A DNA stretch of 64,000 bases from an uncultured Bariatricus sp. (GCA_934307065.1 CAKRCD010000004.1:1-64000), one strand, 5' to 3'; shown: positions 54,931 through 63,379, counted from the first letter of the stretch. Numbers and translations: made by a program. The notes: generated from the letters alone by a model not told the origin.

Positions 54931-56727
54931 TTAGTTTACGTATTTCAATATCAAATCCCAGATATCTGAAGTCTCAAATCCCAGTTTCCATGCCGCTGTT
55001 CCGGCAAGATTGTTCTCCTTCATAAGCTGTAATTTCGCTTCCAGAGAAGATGCATCCTCAAGCCAGATTTTATATGTTGCTCCATCATCTCCCGACCACT
55101 CAGCATAGTTCTGCTTCACTTCATCATTCCACGTAATCTCCGCTCCGGCATCTGTTACCCTGGAAAGTGCCGCACTCATGCCAAGTGCCTCACTGGTAAC
55201 TTTCATATCATAAAGCCCGGCTTCCGTACCTTTCTGTTCTTCCAGCTCCTCTTCTGTTTTCGGAACTTCCTTCCACAATCTGGTATAGAATGGAACTGCA
55301 TTGATTACCTTATTTGCAGGAACATCCTTGATGGTCTCTTCAATCCCTTCTTTTACATAGTTATAGGATGCGACTGAGCCAGCCTCATAGGAACCCGCAA
55401 AGTGTTCATCATATCCCATAATGATGACATAATCTGCAACAATTCCTTGCTCTTTTCTATGATAATGTTCATTATATCCCTTCGGCACATAATTATCTAC
55501 GGATAATACCAGATGATTGATTCTGCATTTTACAGAAAGTTCTCTGATAAACTGAATGTAATGTTCCCCTACATCTGTAGGAATCTGTTCAAAATCTACA
55601 TTGATTCCGTCTACACCGGAAGTCAGTGCCTCGGATATCAGTTGATTCACAAGATTTTCCCTGGCTGATGTATGACTAAGTAGCTCCATCTGATCTACAT
55701 TGTTACTAAAATTATCAACCAGCGCCCACACTTCAAGTCCCAGCTGATGTGCATAGTTTACATAAGTGGAACTGGCAAGTGAAGAAATATTACCACTATT
55801 ATCCGTAACGCTGAACCATGTCGGTGCAATCGTTGTCAGCCCCTTTGTATTCGCAATCACCTGCAATACCGCATTATTTGCTGTCTGGCTTGTAACCTGA
55901 TGCCATGCAAGATTAATCGTTTTGTCCTTGCTGATGTTGGTAAATTCTTCTTCCTGGAAATTGCGCGAAACGATTTCGTTTTCTTCTTTTTTCAACCGGT
56001 TCGTTTTCACGTAGCCTACAACTCCACTCTGGGTACACACTTTTTTCCAGTCTCCAATTTCTTCAATTGTTCTGACTTTATCGCCTTTCTTTACATCAGT
56101 CAGAATCGGACTCTTTACTCCGCCACGCAGACGCACCTCTGTGTCCCGTTTTACCGTTGCCACTGTCCTTCCGGCAAAATCCGTTTCAATCATGACACGA
56201 TTCGGGGTGTCATATACATTGTAATCCAAATCCGTATATTCTTTTACAAAATCCAGTGCAATGTATGCCGCATTTCCTTCTGTCTTCAAAATGACATAAT
56301 CTTTACTCTGCTCTGTTCTGGCAACCGTATAAGTAGAACTTCCTACCTCTGTTTTCACAATAGCTTCCGGTAATGTATAAAGCAAAATATTTTCATTTGA
56401 ATCCCAGTAAAACCGTTCATTCAAATAATCACGGACGATTTCATACGGTACATAGACATGATTATCTATTTGCAGTCCCTGTTGCTCCATTACTTCATTA
56501 TTGATAGTCAGACCCAAATCTCTGTCTGACTTTATACCAAAATATGTGTCCAAATCATATCTTTCTTTTGTCGGTCCATATTTCCATAAAAATATACTTC
56601 CAAAAGCTACCATCACAATAATGATAAGAACAAGCAGTGCAATTAATACTTTATTATTCTTTCTTTTCTTTTTGCGTCTTTTCTTCTTTGTCTTTCCGGA
56701 TTCATATCCTGTTCGTCTTTCGTCCAC
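54931..56727 (-). CDS. GH18-family (SleL/YaaH-like) glycosidase with SH3 domain
   Basis: 598 residues from a GTG at 56727 (GGAGG eight bases before). Lys/Arg-rich N-terminus and one membrane helix (VLIALLVLIIIVMVAFGSIF), a copper-amine-oxidase-like region (VYVPYEIVRDYLNERFYWD), an SH3 domain (about 195-260, RLRGGVKSPILTDVKKGDKV), then a GH18 barrel with the DGINVDFE catalytic motif near residue 379. It likely cleaves spore cortex or cell-wall glycan and is tethered outside. Genes for CwlD and Sua5 follow on the same strand. Confidence 0.87.
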   Translation of the reverse strand: MDERRTGYESGKTKKKRRKKKRKNNKVLIALLVLIIIVMVAFGSIFLWKYGPTKERYDLDTYFGIKSDRDLGLTINNEVMEQQGLQIDNHVYVPYEIVRDYLNERFYWDSNENILLYTLPEAIVKTEVGSSTYTVARTEQSKDYVILKTEGNAAYIALDFVKEYTDLDYNVYDTPNRVMIETDFAGRTVATVKRDTEVRLRGGVKSPILTDVKKGDKVRTIEEIGDWKKVCTQSGVVGYVKTNRLKKEENEIVSRNFQEEEFTNISKDKTINLAWHQVTSQTANNAVLQVIANTKGLTTIAPTWFSVTDNSGNISSLASSTYVNYAHQLGLEVWALVDNFSNNVDQMELLSHTSARENLVNQLISEALTSGVDGINVDFEQIPTDVGEHYIQFIRELSVKCRINHLVLSVDNYVPKGYNEHYHRKEQGIVADYVIIMGYDEHFAGSYEAGSVASYNYVKEGIEETIKDVPANKVINAVPFYTRLWKEVPKTEEELEEQKGTEAGLYDMKVTSEALGMSAALSRVTDAGAEITWNDEVKQNYAEWSGDDGATYKIWLEDASSLEAKLQLMKENNLAGTAAWKLGFETSDIWDLILKYVN

Positions 56728-56859
56728 ATTACACCTCCGCACATTACATTTAGCCCATTATAGCATACTTTATGAAATTCGTTAACTATTTAGAAATACA
56801 ATCTAAAATCTTTTACGTGAGGTCTGTCTTCTTTATTTAATGATTATTTTTTCCATACA

Positions 56860-57111
56860 CTATGCTTCTGTTGTTTTTCTTTCCTCCGTTTCTTTCTTTT
56901 CTGCTACTTCGTAAAAATCGAGTTCTTTCAGCTTTCCGTTTTCATCCATAACATAATCCCTCATATAATTATTGGTTTCACGAATCATATGCGCAGAAAC
57001 TATTTGTAAAGGGCTTGCCAGCCTTCCGTCCATATGCATACGAATACCGGACTTCTCATACTCTGTCAACTCTGAAAATAATTCCTGATAGCTTTTGCTC
57101 TCTCTTTTCAT
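56860..57111 (-). CDS. Conserved-looking hypothetical protein
   Basis: 83 residues, soluble, starting after AGGGAGAACA. Its central LASPLQIVSAHMIRETNNYM and RDYVMDENGKLKEL have a strongly protein-like, conserved appearance, and the C-terminus is a charged Glu/Lys/Thr tail. No motif points to a function. It stands alone on the minus strand between the GH18 gene and a long gene-free stretch. Confidence 0.65.
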   Translation of the reverse strand: MKRESKSYQELFSELTEYEKSGIRMHMDGRLASPLQIVSAHMIRETNNYMRDYVMDENGKLKELDFYEVAEKKETEERKTTEA

Positions 57112-57481
57112 TGTTCTCCCTGCTTTTCTCTTTATTTCGGCAGACAGATTTTACGGCAAAAAACAGTTCTTGAAAGTGCCTGTGATATACTATTCTATTT
57201 TCCCCGATGACAAGAAAATACTCTGCTGCCAGTTTTCCTTGTTGTCTTGCTGATAAATTGTCGGATGCGACAAGAATGTTGTTGAAACGCTTATGTGCGA
57301 AATGCGTTTACCGGGTCTTTTCAGACCCAATCATTTGAAATAGGTTTTATTTCCTTGTACCGCTATTATATGAAATCATAAATTTTATTGCAAGTATTTT
57401 TTTATTTTGTTTACATCCTACCGTTTTTTGTTTATACTAATACTGAGTAGCTATACTATATTGTGAAGGAAGTGATGATAC
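57112..57481. other. Gene-free stretch with three hairpins and the mecA promoter
   Basis: No ORF above background. Three stem-loops lie in a row: TTGTCG-GATG-CGACAA (57258-57273), AAACGC/GCGTTT (57285-57309) and GGGTC/GACCC (57313-57328), followed by AT-rich sequence. The mecA promoter is at 57410-57438 (TTTACA, 17 bases, TATACT). A small RNA or leader for the minus-strand gene is possible. Confidence 0.5.
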
Positions 57482-58246
57482 ATGAAAATCGAAAAACTCA
57501 ATGACAACCAGATCCGCTGCACGCTGACACCTGCTGATTTGGAAGAACGTCAGCTAAAGTTAAGCGAATTGGCTTATGGAACTGAAAAGGCAAAATCACT
57601 TTTCCATGATATGATGCAACAGGCTGCACACGAATTTGGCTTTGAAGCAAATGATACACCTCTCATGATTGAGGCTATCCCAACTTCTCCCGATTCTATC
57701 GTGCTTATTATTACAAAGGTAGAAGATCCTGAAGAACTCGACACACGTTTTGCAAAGTTCTCACCGTCTCCACAGAATGGTTCTTCGAACCAGAAGAACA
57801 TTTCCGTACTTGACCATTTGAAGAAATTAGAAGGTGCCGAAGAATTTCTGAATCTGTTAAAGCAGATGAAGAATGCTGTGTCGGCAGCTCCTGAGAACGC
57901 TTCTGCCGACACAATCGAAGAGGCGGCTCCGGAAGAGTCAGAAGAAAAAGCTCCATCCATTCGGATGTTCTCTTTCTCCACACTGGACAGTGCTATTCGT
58001 GCCTCAAGATTACTTGTCAGCATGTATCAGGGTTCAAATACGCTTTATAAAGATGAGACCAACGATATCTATATATTAGCTTTGGCCCAGTCCAATCACA
58101 CTGCATCTGATTTTAACAAAATCTGTAATATGCTTTCTGAGTATGGATTGTCAGAGCAGGGAAATAGTGCAACACTTGCATTCTTGGAAGAACATTGTGA
58201 TGTGATTGCGTCCCAGAACGCAGTACAGACACTAGCCAATTTATAG
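57482..58246 (+). CDS. mecA: Adaptor protein MecA
   Basis: 254 residues. The N-terminal MKIEKLNDNQIRCTLTPADL is typical of MecA, with LFHDMMQQAAHEFGFEANDT as a further family hallmark, and the acidic middle separates it from the C-terminal ClpC-binding domain (LDSAIRASRLLVSMYQGSN). MecA brings targets to the ClpCP protease, for example in competence and sporulation control. A clear promoter lies at 57410-57438; GAAGGAAG precedes the ATG. Confidence 0.92.
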   Translation: MKIEKLNDNQIRCTLTPADLEERQLKLSELAYGTEKAKSLFHDMMQQAAHEFGFEANDTPLMIEAIPTSPDSIVLIITKVEDPEELDTRFAKFSPSPQNGSSNQKNISVLDHLKKLEGAEEFLNLLKQMKNAVSAAPENASADTIEEAAPEESEEKAPSIRMFSFSTLDSAIRASRLLVSMYQGSNTLYKDETNDIYILALAQSNHTASDFNKICNMLSEYGLSEQGNSATLAFLEEHCDVIASQNAVQTLANL

Positions 58247-58263
58247 AAAATATTTGTGTAAAC

Positions 58264-58292
58264 AAAAACGGATTCCACATGGAATCCGTTTT
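58264..58292. terminator. Bidirectional terminator between mecA and the DUF1858 gene
   Basis: AAAAACGGATTCCA-CA-TGGAATCCGTTTTT is a perfect stem with T-runs on both strands, within a longer GTGTAAA...TTTACAC repeat (58256-58301). Confidence 0.9.
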
Positions 58293-58356
58293 TATTTACA
58301 CGAAGCGTGTTTCTCACAGTTTATGCGAAGTGTACGCTCAACACTTACACAAGTAA

Positions 58357-58566
58357 TTAATCTAATGTTGCAAGATAAGCATTGATCTTTGCTACAAGTG
58401 CATCTGCATCTACTCCATGAGTAGCTGCTGCTTCGCCTAATGCTTCGACCTGTGCACATGGGCAGAAAATGCATCCCATACCTTCTGCCTGAAGAATATC
58501 TGCTGTACCAGGTGCCTTGCTAAGAAGTTCTCCCATAATAATTGATTTATCAATCTGCATTGCCAT
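58357..58566 (-). CDS. DUF1858-domain protein
   Basis: 69 residues from ATG with AGGAGG upstream. The sequence ITKSIIMGELL-type start, MGCIFCPCAQVEALGEAAAT and the overall length match DUF1858, a small domain with conserved cysteines (CIFCPC) thought to bind a metal or iron-sulfur group. It stands alone in a region with few genes. Function unknown. Confidence 0.8.
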   Translation of the reverse strand: MAMQIDKSIIMGELLSKAPGTADILQAEGMGCIFCPCAQVEALGEAAATHGVDADALVAKINAYLATLD

Positions 58567-58814
58567 GTATATTACCTCCTTTATTTTTCATACTTTTTCA
58601 TTATAATACCACATTCATTTCTTGGCAACCATTATGTATTTAAAACATTCCGCATCAAAAATTGTATTTTTAAATATTCTGAATTCTCTTTACTTTTCAA
58701 ACATCTTTTATCGTTTTTAGACTTTTAAAAAGTCAATACATTTCTCTACTTAATTCGACAAAATTAAAATTTTATGTATTTTTCCCAAAACGCTTGTTCA
58801 TTTTTTCGTTCCAC

Positions 58815-58911
58815 TTTTCCACATAAAACATATGTTTTTGTGTGGATAACGTGGAAAACTTTTTCAAATCATTGATTTTTCCACCTTTTTTCGTGCTTTT
58901 CATGTGGATAA
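58815..58911. other. Cluster of DnaA boxes
   Basis: Two perfect boxes TGTGGATAA (58841-58849 and 58903-58911) each start a near-identical repeat TGTGGATAAC-NN-GGAAAACT. Weaker boxes are TTTTCCACA (58815-58823) and TTTTCCACC (58877-58885). There is no dnaA or dnaN gene in the window, and gene orientation shows no clean divergence, so it is more likely a DnaA titration or regulatory cluster than oriC. Confidence 0.65.
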
Positions 58912-59000
58912 CTCGGAAAACTCTTTTTCCCGCATTTTCCTACTTTTCGACAAATTTAGTTATTTTGCGCACTAGACAAAATTATTTTTTCTGTACATAA

Positions 59001-59032
59001 GAAAATCCAGAACGCACGTTTCTGGATTTTCG
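59001..59032 (-). terminator. Terminator after the NlpC/P60 gene
   Basis: GAAAATCCAGAA pairs with TTCTGGATTTTC around CGCACGT-type loop, 40 bases beyond the stop on the minus strand; the U-tract is weak. Confidence 0.7.
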
Positions 59033-59071
59033 GACTGACATCTTTAACTTTTGTATATACAATTTATTTTT

Positions 59072-59932
59072 TTACAAAACTCTGCGAACTGCAAGAATAT
59101 TCATATAAGTAGCGGAAGAGATACCAATTCCCTGAGATGGACTCATTGCATTTACAATCTGATTGTTTCCTATATAAATACCTATATGTCCATCATAACA
59201 GATTAAGTCTCCGGGCATCGCTTCTGCATATGAAATTCCAACTCCTGCACTTCGTTGTTCATAAGAGGTTCTCGGAAGTGCTATACCGAAGTTTGCAAAA
59301 ACAGATTGGACGAATCCCGAACAGTCGGCACCATTTGTCAAGCTCGTTCCACCCCACACATATGGATTTCCAATAAACTGACAAGCATAGTCAACTACTT
59401 CCTGTCCCATATTCTCCATCTGTGCTGCTCTTGCTTCTTCCTCTGCCTGCAGCCTTTGTTCTTCCTGTTGGCGAGACTCTGCATATACAAATTCTTCACC
59501 ATTATCTGCCATCTGTTGTGCGATGCTTTCCGCTTCTTCACCACAAATAATGTACTCTGTTTTCACATATCCTGTGATCTCACCGGTTTCAACCGGTGTC
59601 CATTCATCCACGGTTCCCGTAATTTTCATCGCAGAACCCGGATATAATTTACCGACATATTCGCTGTCCTTTGTCGGCTCACTTCTTACATATAAGAAGC
59701 TTGTGACGTTCGTAAACGCCATATCTGAATACTCACCCTTATTATCTTTCGCCAGTTGAATATCTGCTATGACTTCTTCAGACACTTCACTTAGCAGTGT
59801 CTCAATTCCCATGCCTTGTCCCAGTTCACCCAATTGTTTCTCCCCTTCGGATGCCATCACTGAGAGCCCCTGACTGGAAATCGTTCCCATTAGTGTAATA
59901 AGAATTAAACCTTTTTTCAGATTCGAATGCAT
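59072..59932 (-). CDS. Secreted NlpC/P60 cell-wall hydrolase with SH3 domain
   Basis: 286 residues. Signal peptide (LILITLMGTISSQGLSVMAS), SH3 domain about 73-130 (LYVRSEPTKDSEYVGKLYPG), a Glu/Gln-rich helical linker (about 140-175), then NlpC/P60 with catalytic C204 (GADCSGFVQ) and H249 (YDGHIGIY). It should cut peptide stems of peptidoglycan between D-Glu and the diamino acid. A WalR-type box lies upstream, and AAAGGAGG precedes the ATG. Confidence 0.92.
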   Translation of the reverse strand: MHSNLKKGLILITLMGTISSQGLSVMASEGEKQLGELGQGMGIETLLSEVSEEVIADIQLAKDNKGEYSDMAFTNVTSFLYVRSEPTKDSEYVGKLYPGSAMKITGTVDEWTPVETGEITGYVKTEYIICGEEAESIAQQMADNGEEFVYAESRQQEEQRLQAEEEARAAQMENMGQEVVDYACQFIGNPYVWGGTSLTNGADCSGFVQSVFANFGIALPRTSYEQRSAGVGISYAEAMPGDLICYDGHIGIYIGNNQIVNAMSPSQGIGISSATYMNILAVRRVL

Positions 59933-59970
59933 AAAATTAACCTCCTTTATGATTCTTATCTTTTATAAAT

Positions 59971-59987
59971 GTTACAAATTTATTACA
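59971..59987 (-). promoter_or_regulatory. WalR-type binding box upstream of the NlpC/P60 gene
   Basis: On the minus strand TGTAAT-AAATT-TGTAAC matches the WalR consensus TGTWAH-N5-TGTWAH exactly, 39 bases upstream of the ATG. A second pair with four-base spacing lies at about 60110-60125. WalR is the usual controller of cell-wall hydrolases in Firmicutes. walRK is not in the window. Confidence 0.6.
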
Positions 59988-60212
59988 TTTATTACGTTTG
60001 CCATTCTAACAGTAGTAAATAGTTTTGTCAACTATATTTCACATCTTTTCATTTTCTTTACATATTTTTTATAAATATTTTGTCTAATTTTGTATCATAG
60101 ATGTTACAAAATGTTACATCTCTTTTCTCAGTATATCCAAAATTTCCATTATTATACAAAGAACGCTTGACCGGGAATATTGAAAATATATAAAAGAAAT
60201 AATAGCAATCTA

Positions 60213-60241
60213 TTGACAATACCTACTTTTTCGCTTATAAT
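60213..60241 (+). promoter_or_regulatory. Promoter and likely operator of perR-rubrerythrin
   Basis: TTGACA (60213-60218), 17 bases, TATAAT (60236-60241). The -10 lies within CTTATAATCTTAGTAA, an imperfect PerR box (TTATAATNATTATAA), and downstream GTTATCGTTATC resembles Fur-type half-sites. Autoregulation by the encoded regulator is expected. Confidence 0.75.
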
Positions 60242-60282
60242 CTTAGTAACAGTTATCGTTATCGTGTATGGAGGTGTTAAAA

Positions 60283-60699
60283 ATGGCAATATTAAAATAT
60301 AGTAGGCAGCGAGAAGCAATCAAATCCTACCTTTTTTCCACTACATCACATCCCACAGCAGATACCGTATATATGCATGTCCGGGAAGAATTTCCAAATA
60401 TCAGTCTCGGAACCGTATACCGCAACTTGAATCTGCTGACCGATTTGGGCGAAGCTGTGAAAATTACAACACCAGACGGCGCAGACCGTTTTGACGGAAA
60501 TACGAATCCACATTATCATTTCTGCTGCAAGAACTGCGGAAATGTATATGACTTGGATATGCCAGATTTAGATGAACTTAATAAATACACATCTAAATTC
60601 TTTGATGGAAAGATTGTGGGACACACCATACTCTTCCATGGCACCTGTAAACATTGCTTAAAGGAAGCAAAAGAAAAAAGAGATAAAAAAGGAGATTAA
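60283..60699 (+). CDS. perR: PerR-type Fur-family peroxide regulator
   Basis: 138 residues from the ATG at 60283 (GGAGG seven bases upstream). Winged-helix DNA-binding domain ([20 protein letters not shown]). The five regulatory metal ligands of PerR can be placed: H32, D71, H77, H79, D90, with the Asp at 71 pointing to PerR over Fur. Structural zinc site is C82/C85 and C122/C125. Co-transcribed with rubrerythrin, whose start lies four bases after its stop. Confidence 0.9.
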   Translation: MAILKYSRQREAIKSYLFSTTSHPTADTVYMHVREEFPNISLGTVYRNLNLLTDLGEAVKITTPDGADRFDGNTNPHYHFCCKNCGNVYDLDMPDLDELNKYTSKFFDGKIVGHTILFHGTCKHCLKEAKEKRDKKGD

Positions 60700-60703
60700 A
60701 ACT

Positions 60704-61249
60704 ATGAAAAAATATGTCTGTTCAGTATGTGGTTATGTTCATGAAGGAGATTCAGCACCGGAAAAATGTCCAGTATGTGGTGTTGGACCTGAGAAATTTA
60801 CAGAAGTAAAAGAAGGCGAAAGAGAATGGGCTGCAGAACATGTTGTAGGTGTTGCTCAGGGTGTAAGCGAAGATATTCTCGCTGATTTACGTGCTAATTT
60901 CGAAGGAGAATGCTCAGAAGTTGGAATGTATCTTGCAATGGCAAGAGTTGCGCATAGAGAAGGATACCCAGAAATCGGTTTATACTGGGAAAAAGCAGCA
61001 TTCGAAGAAGCTGAACACGCTGCAAAATTTGCTGAATTATTAGGAGAAGTCGTAACCGACAGCACAAAGAAGAACCTCGAAATGAGAGTAGAAGCAGAAC
61101 ACGGAGCAACAGCAGGTAAATTTGACCTCGCAAAACGTGCAAAAGCTGCAAACCTCGATGCAATCCATGATACAGTACACGAAATGGCACGTGACGAAGC
61201 CCGCCACGGCAAAGCATTCGAAGGATTACTTAAGAGATACTTTGGATAA
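60704..61249 (+). CDS. Reverse rubrerythrin (NADH-dependent peroxide reductase type)
   Basis: 181 residues. The rubredoxin-like iron site comes first (C6, C9, C22, C25: YVCSVCGY and KCPVCGVG), followed by a four-helix di-iron domain ([44 protein letters not shown]). Rubredoxin first is the reverse arrangement known in Clostridia. It removes hydrogen peroxide under anaerobic conditions. Expected to be under the control of the PerR encoded just upstream. Confidence 0.94.
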   Translation: MKKYVCSVCGYVHEGDSAPEKCPVCGVGPEKFTEVKEGEREWAAEHVVGVAQGVSEDILADLRANFEGECSEVGMYLAMARVAHREGYPEIGLYWEKAAFEEAEHAAKFAELLGEVVTDSTKKNLEMRVEAEHGATAGKFDLAKRAKAANLDAIHDTVHEMARDEARHGKAFEGLLKRYFG

Positions 61250-61278
61250 GCTACAAGCCATGCAAAATAGGAAAAATA

Positions 61279-61306
61279 GCGCCCTGTAAGTTTACTTGCA
61301 AGGGCG
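61279..61306 (+). terminator. Terminator of the perR-rubrerythrin operon
   Basis: GCGCCCTGTAAG and CTTGCAAGGGCG form a hairpin followed by TTTATTTTTG. Confidence 0.8.
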
Positions 61307-61469
61307 TTTATTTTTGCTATTTTATACGGCGACAGCCGTCAGCGAGAAGCAGCGTAGCGTATTCGAGCTGGCATGGCGCAGACTTATTGGGCGACAGCCC
61401 TACATGAAATAGACCGTAGGTCTATGAATGGCTCGGCATAGCTTTACTTGCAAGGGCGTTTATTTTTGC
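61291..61469. repeat. Structured intergenic element between 27-bp direct repeats
   Basis: TTTACTTGCAAGGGCGTTTA followed by TTTTTGC occurs at 61291-61317 and again at 61443-61469. The 125 bases between them contain hairpins ACGGC-GACA-GCCGT (near 61326), GGGC-GACA-GCCC (near 61389) and TAGACC-GTA-GGTCTA (near 61410). It looks like a small dispersed or mobile element, or a structured RNA, that duplicated the terminator arm. Confidence 0.65.
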
Positions 61470-61485
61470 AGTTTATATTTCCCTC

Positions 61486-61538
61486 TTGACACAAGTCCGA
61501 AATCAGACTATGCTTACTTTAAGTACGATTTCGGACTT
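61486..61538 (+). promoter_or_regulatory. marR promoter embedded in a 12-bp inverted repeat
   Basis: TTGACA (61486-61491), 17 bases, TATGCT (61509-61514). Perfect arms AAGTCCGAAATC (61493-61504) and GATTTCGGACTT (61527-61538) flank the -10 and probable start site, so a bound repressor would cover the promoter. Confidence 0.75.
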
Positions 61539-61565
61539 ATTTTTTTATGAAAGCGAGGAAAATTT

Positions 61566-62027
61566 ATGACTCAAATACAAAAGCCACCAATTTCTCCTTC
61601 CCTCAAGGAGTTTAACCGGATATATAAAGAAATGAACGAATTTTACCATGAACTTGCCCGTACACTGCATTTATCAGATAGTGTTTTTGATATTTTTTAT
61701 TCTCTTTCTGAAATGGGTGACGGTTGTCTGCAGAAAGATATTTGTCAGGCTTCCTGCCTTCCAAAACAGACCGTACATTCTTCCATCCGTAAATTGGAGG
61801 AAGAAGGATATCTGACGCTTAAGTCAGGTAAAGGAAGAAATATGCACATTTATCTCACGGATGCGGGGAAGCAATTAATTGAGCAGAAATTATACCCTGT
61901 CCATCATCTTGAAAGTGACGCATTTTCTGTGATGACAGAAGAAGAATGCCAGAAAATGTTGGAATTATACAGCAAATATATTACTGCCATGCGGGCAGGT
62001 TTACCTAGAATCCAGGAGGATTTATAA
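61566..62027 (+). CDS. MarR-family transcriptional regulator
   Basis: 153 residues with a winged helix (DICQASCLPKQTVHSSIRKL, then GYLTLKSGKGRNMHIYLTDAG). Helical dimer regions lie at both ends. It probably represses itself and the MATE pump that starts two bases after its stop. AGCGAGGAAAATTT precedes the ATG. Confidence 0.88.
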   Translation: MTQIQKPPISPSLKEFNRIYKEMNEFYHELARTLHLSDSVFDIFYSLSEMGDGCLQKDICQASCLPKQTVHSSIRKLEEEGYLTLKSGKGRNMHIYLTDAGKQLIEQKLYPVHHLESDAFSVMTEEECQKMLELYSKYITAMRAGLPRIQEDL

Positions 62028-62029
62028 TC

Positions 62030-63361
62030 ATGCAAATACAATTATCGGAACATTTTACATATAAAAAATTGTTACGATTTGTTATGCCGTCTATTATTAT
62101 GATGATTTTTACCTCAATTTACAGCGTGGTGGATGGACTTTTTGTATCAAATTTCGTAGGAAAGACTGCATTTGCTGCTGTCAATTTAATGATGCCGTTT
62201 TTGATGGGGGTCAGCGCTCTAGGTTTTATGATTGGGACCGGTGGAAGCGCAATTGTAGCAAAAACCTTCGGTGAAGGAAAGAAAGAACTGGCAAATGAAT
62301 ATTTTTCTATGTTGGTCTATGTAACAATTATCAGTGGACTTATTATTTCTGTTATAGGAATGTTTGCGGTGCGCCCTGTTGCGATTATGCTCGGTGCCAG
62401 TGGAGAATTATTGGAAAACAGTATTCTCTATGGACGAATCCTTTTTATTTCGCTCACACCATTTATGCTGCAAAATGTTTTTCAGAGCTTTTTCGTTGCC
62501 GCCGAAAAGCCACATCTTGGACTCCGCGTGATTGTGATCGCCGGTGTAACAAATATGATTTTGGACTTTTTATTTGTTGCTGTCTTTCATTTTGGTCTGG
62601 CAGGCGCTGCATTTGCAACCGTTTGTGGTGAATTTATCGGTGGATTATTCCCGGTTTTCTATTTTGCCCGGAAGAATTCCAGTCTGTTGAAACTCGGAAA
62701 GGCACACTTTTACAAAAGAGTACTGCTTCAAACCTGTATTAACGGTTCTTCTGAGCTGATGACAAATCTTTCCAGTTCTATCGTAAATTCACTCTACAAC
62801 CTTCAGTTGATGAAATTTGCAGGAGAAAACGGTGTTGCTGCTTATGGCACAATCATGTATGTCAATTTTATTTTTGCTGCTATTTATTTTGGTTATTCCA
62901 TCGGCAGTGCACCAATTGTCAGCTACCATTATGGAGCAGCCAACCATGACGAGCTTAAAAATCTGCTTCGAAAAAGTATTACCCTCGTAAGTACATGGGC
63001 ATTATCACTGGTAATTCTTGCACAATTGATTGCAACACCACTTGCAACACTGTTTGTCGGATACGACCCGGAACTGTTTGAACTGACCCAGCATGGTTTC
63101 CGGCTGTACAGCATTACCTTTTTGATTAACGGATTTAACATTTATGGTTCTGCTTTCTTTACTGCACTGAATAACGGGCCGATTTCAGCCGCTATCTCTT
63201 TCTTGCGCACACTGGTCTTCCAGCTTGCCTGCGTACTCATCCTTCCAATGATATTTGACATGAATGGAATCTGGGTTTCTGTGGCAGTTGCAGAACTTTT
63301 GACCTTATGTGTTACCATCACTTTCTTTGTGCGCCAAAGAAATAAATATCACTATATATAA
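62030..63361 (+). CDS. MATE-family efflux transporter
   Basis: 443 residues with about 12 membrane helices in two MATE halves (IYSVVDGLFVSNFVGKTAFA at the start; a second copy near residue 240). Such pumps expel cationic drugs or dyes in exchange for Na+ or H+. Directly downstream of the MarR-type gene, which likely senses the pump's substrates. An AGGAGG precedes the ATG. Confidence 0.93.
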   Translation: MQIQLSEHFTYKKLLRFVMPSIIMMIFTSIYSVVDGLFVSNFVGKTAFAAVNLMMPFLMGVSALGFMIGTGGSAIVAKTFGEGKKELANEYFSMLVYVTIISGLIISVIGMFAVRPVAIMLGASGELLENSILYGRILFISLTPFMLQNVFQSFFVAAEKPHLGLRVIVIAGVTNMILDFLFVAVFHFGLAGAAFATVCGEFIGGLFPVFYFARKNSSLLKLGKAHFYKRVLLQTCINGSSELMTNLSSSIVNSLYNLQLMKFAGENGVAAYGTIMYVNFIFAAIYFGYSIGSAPIVSYHYGAANHDELKNLLRKSITLVSTWALSLVILAQLIATPLATLFVGYDPELFELTQHGFRLYSITFLINGFNIYGSAFFTALNNGPISAAISFLRTLVFQLACVLILPMIFDMNGIWVSVAVAELLTLCVTITFFVRQRNKYHYI

Positions 63362-63379
63362 TGATGCCAGGAGCAATTT

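Larger units (their letters stand above)
58567..59071. other. Gene-free AT-rich stretch with a DnaA-box cluster
   Basis: No credible ORF. About 58600-58800 is very AT-rich. From 58815 to 58911 there are two perfect DnaA boxes and weaker ones, listed separately, and a terminator at 59001-59032 closes the region. Confidence 0.6.
59933..60282. other. Divergent regulatory stretch between the NlpC/P60 and perR genes
   Basis: No ORF. It is AT-rich and contains TGTAAC-type hexamers on the minus strand (59971-59987, 60110-60125) and the perR promoter at 60213-60241 on the plus strand. Confidence 0.6.
61250..61565. other. Gene-free stretch with terminator, structured repeat and marR promoter
   Basis: No ORF. 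It contains, in order, the rubrerythrin terminator (61279-61306), a structured element with two GACA-looped hairpins flanked by 27-base direct repeats (61291-61469), and the marR promoter/operator (61486-61538). Confidence 0.6.

Noticed and set aside
58567..59071. Chromosomal origin of replication (oriC)
   Set aside because: DnaA boxes and an AT-rich stretch are present, but dnaA, dnaN, rpmH and gyrase genes are absent from the window and gene orientation does not diverge from this point.
61493..61545. Intrinsic terminator before marR (12-bp stem then a T-run)
   Set aside because: The first arm lies in the -35/-10 spacer of the marR promoter, so it is not in the marR transcript; only upstream read-through could use it. 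Operator is the better reading.
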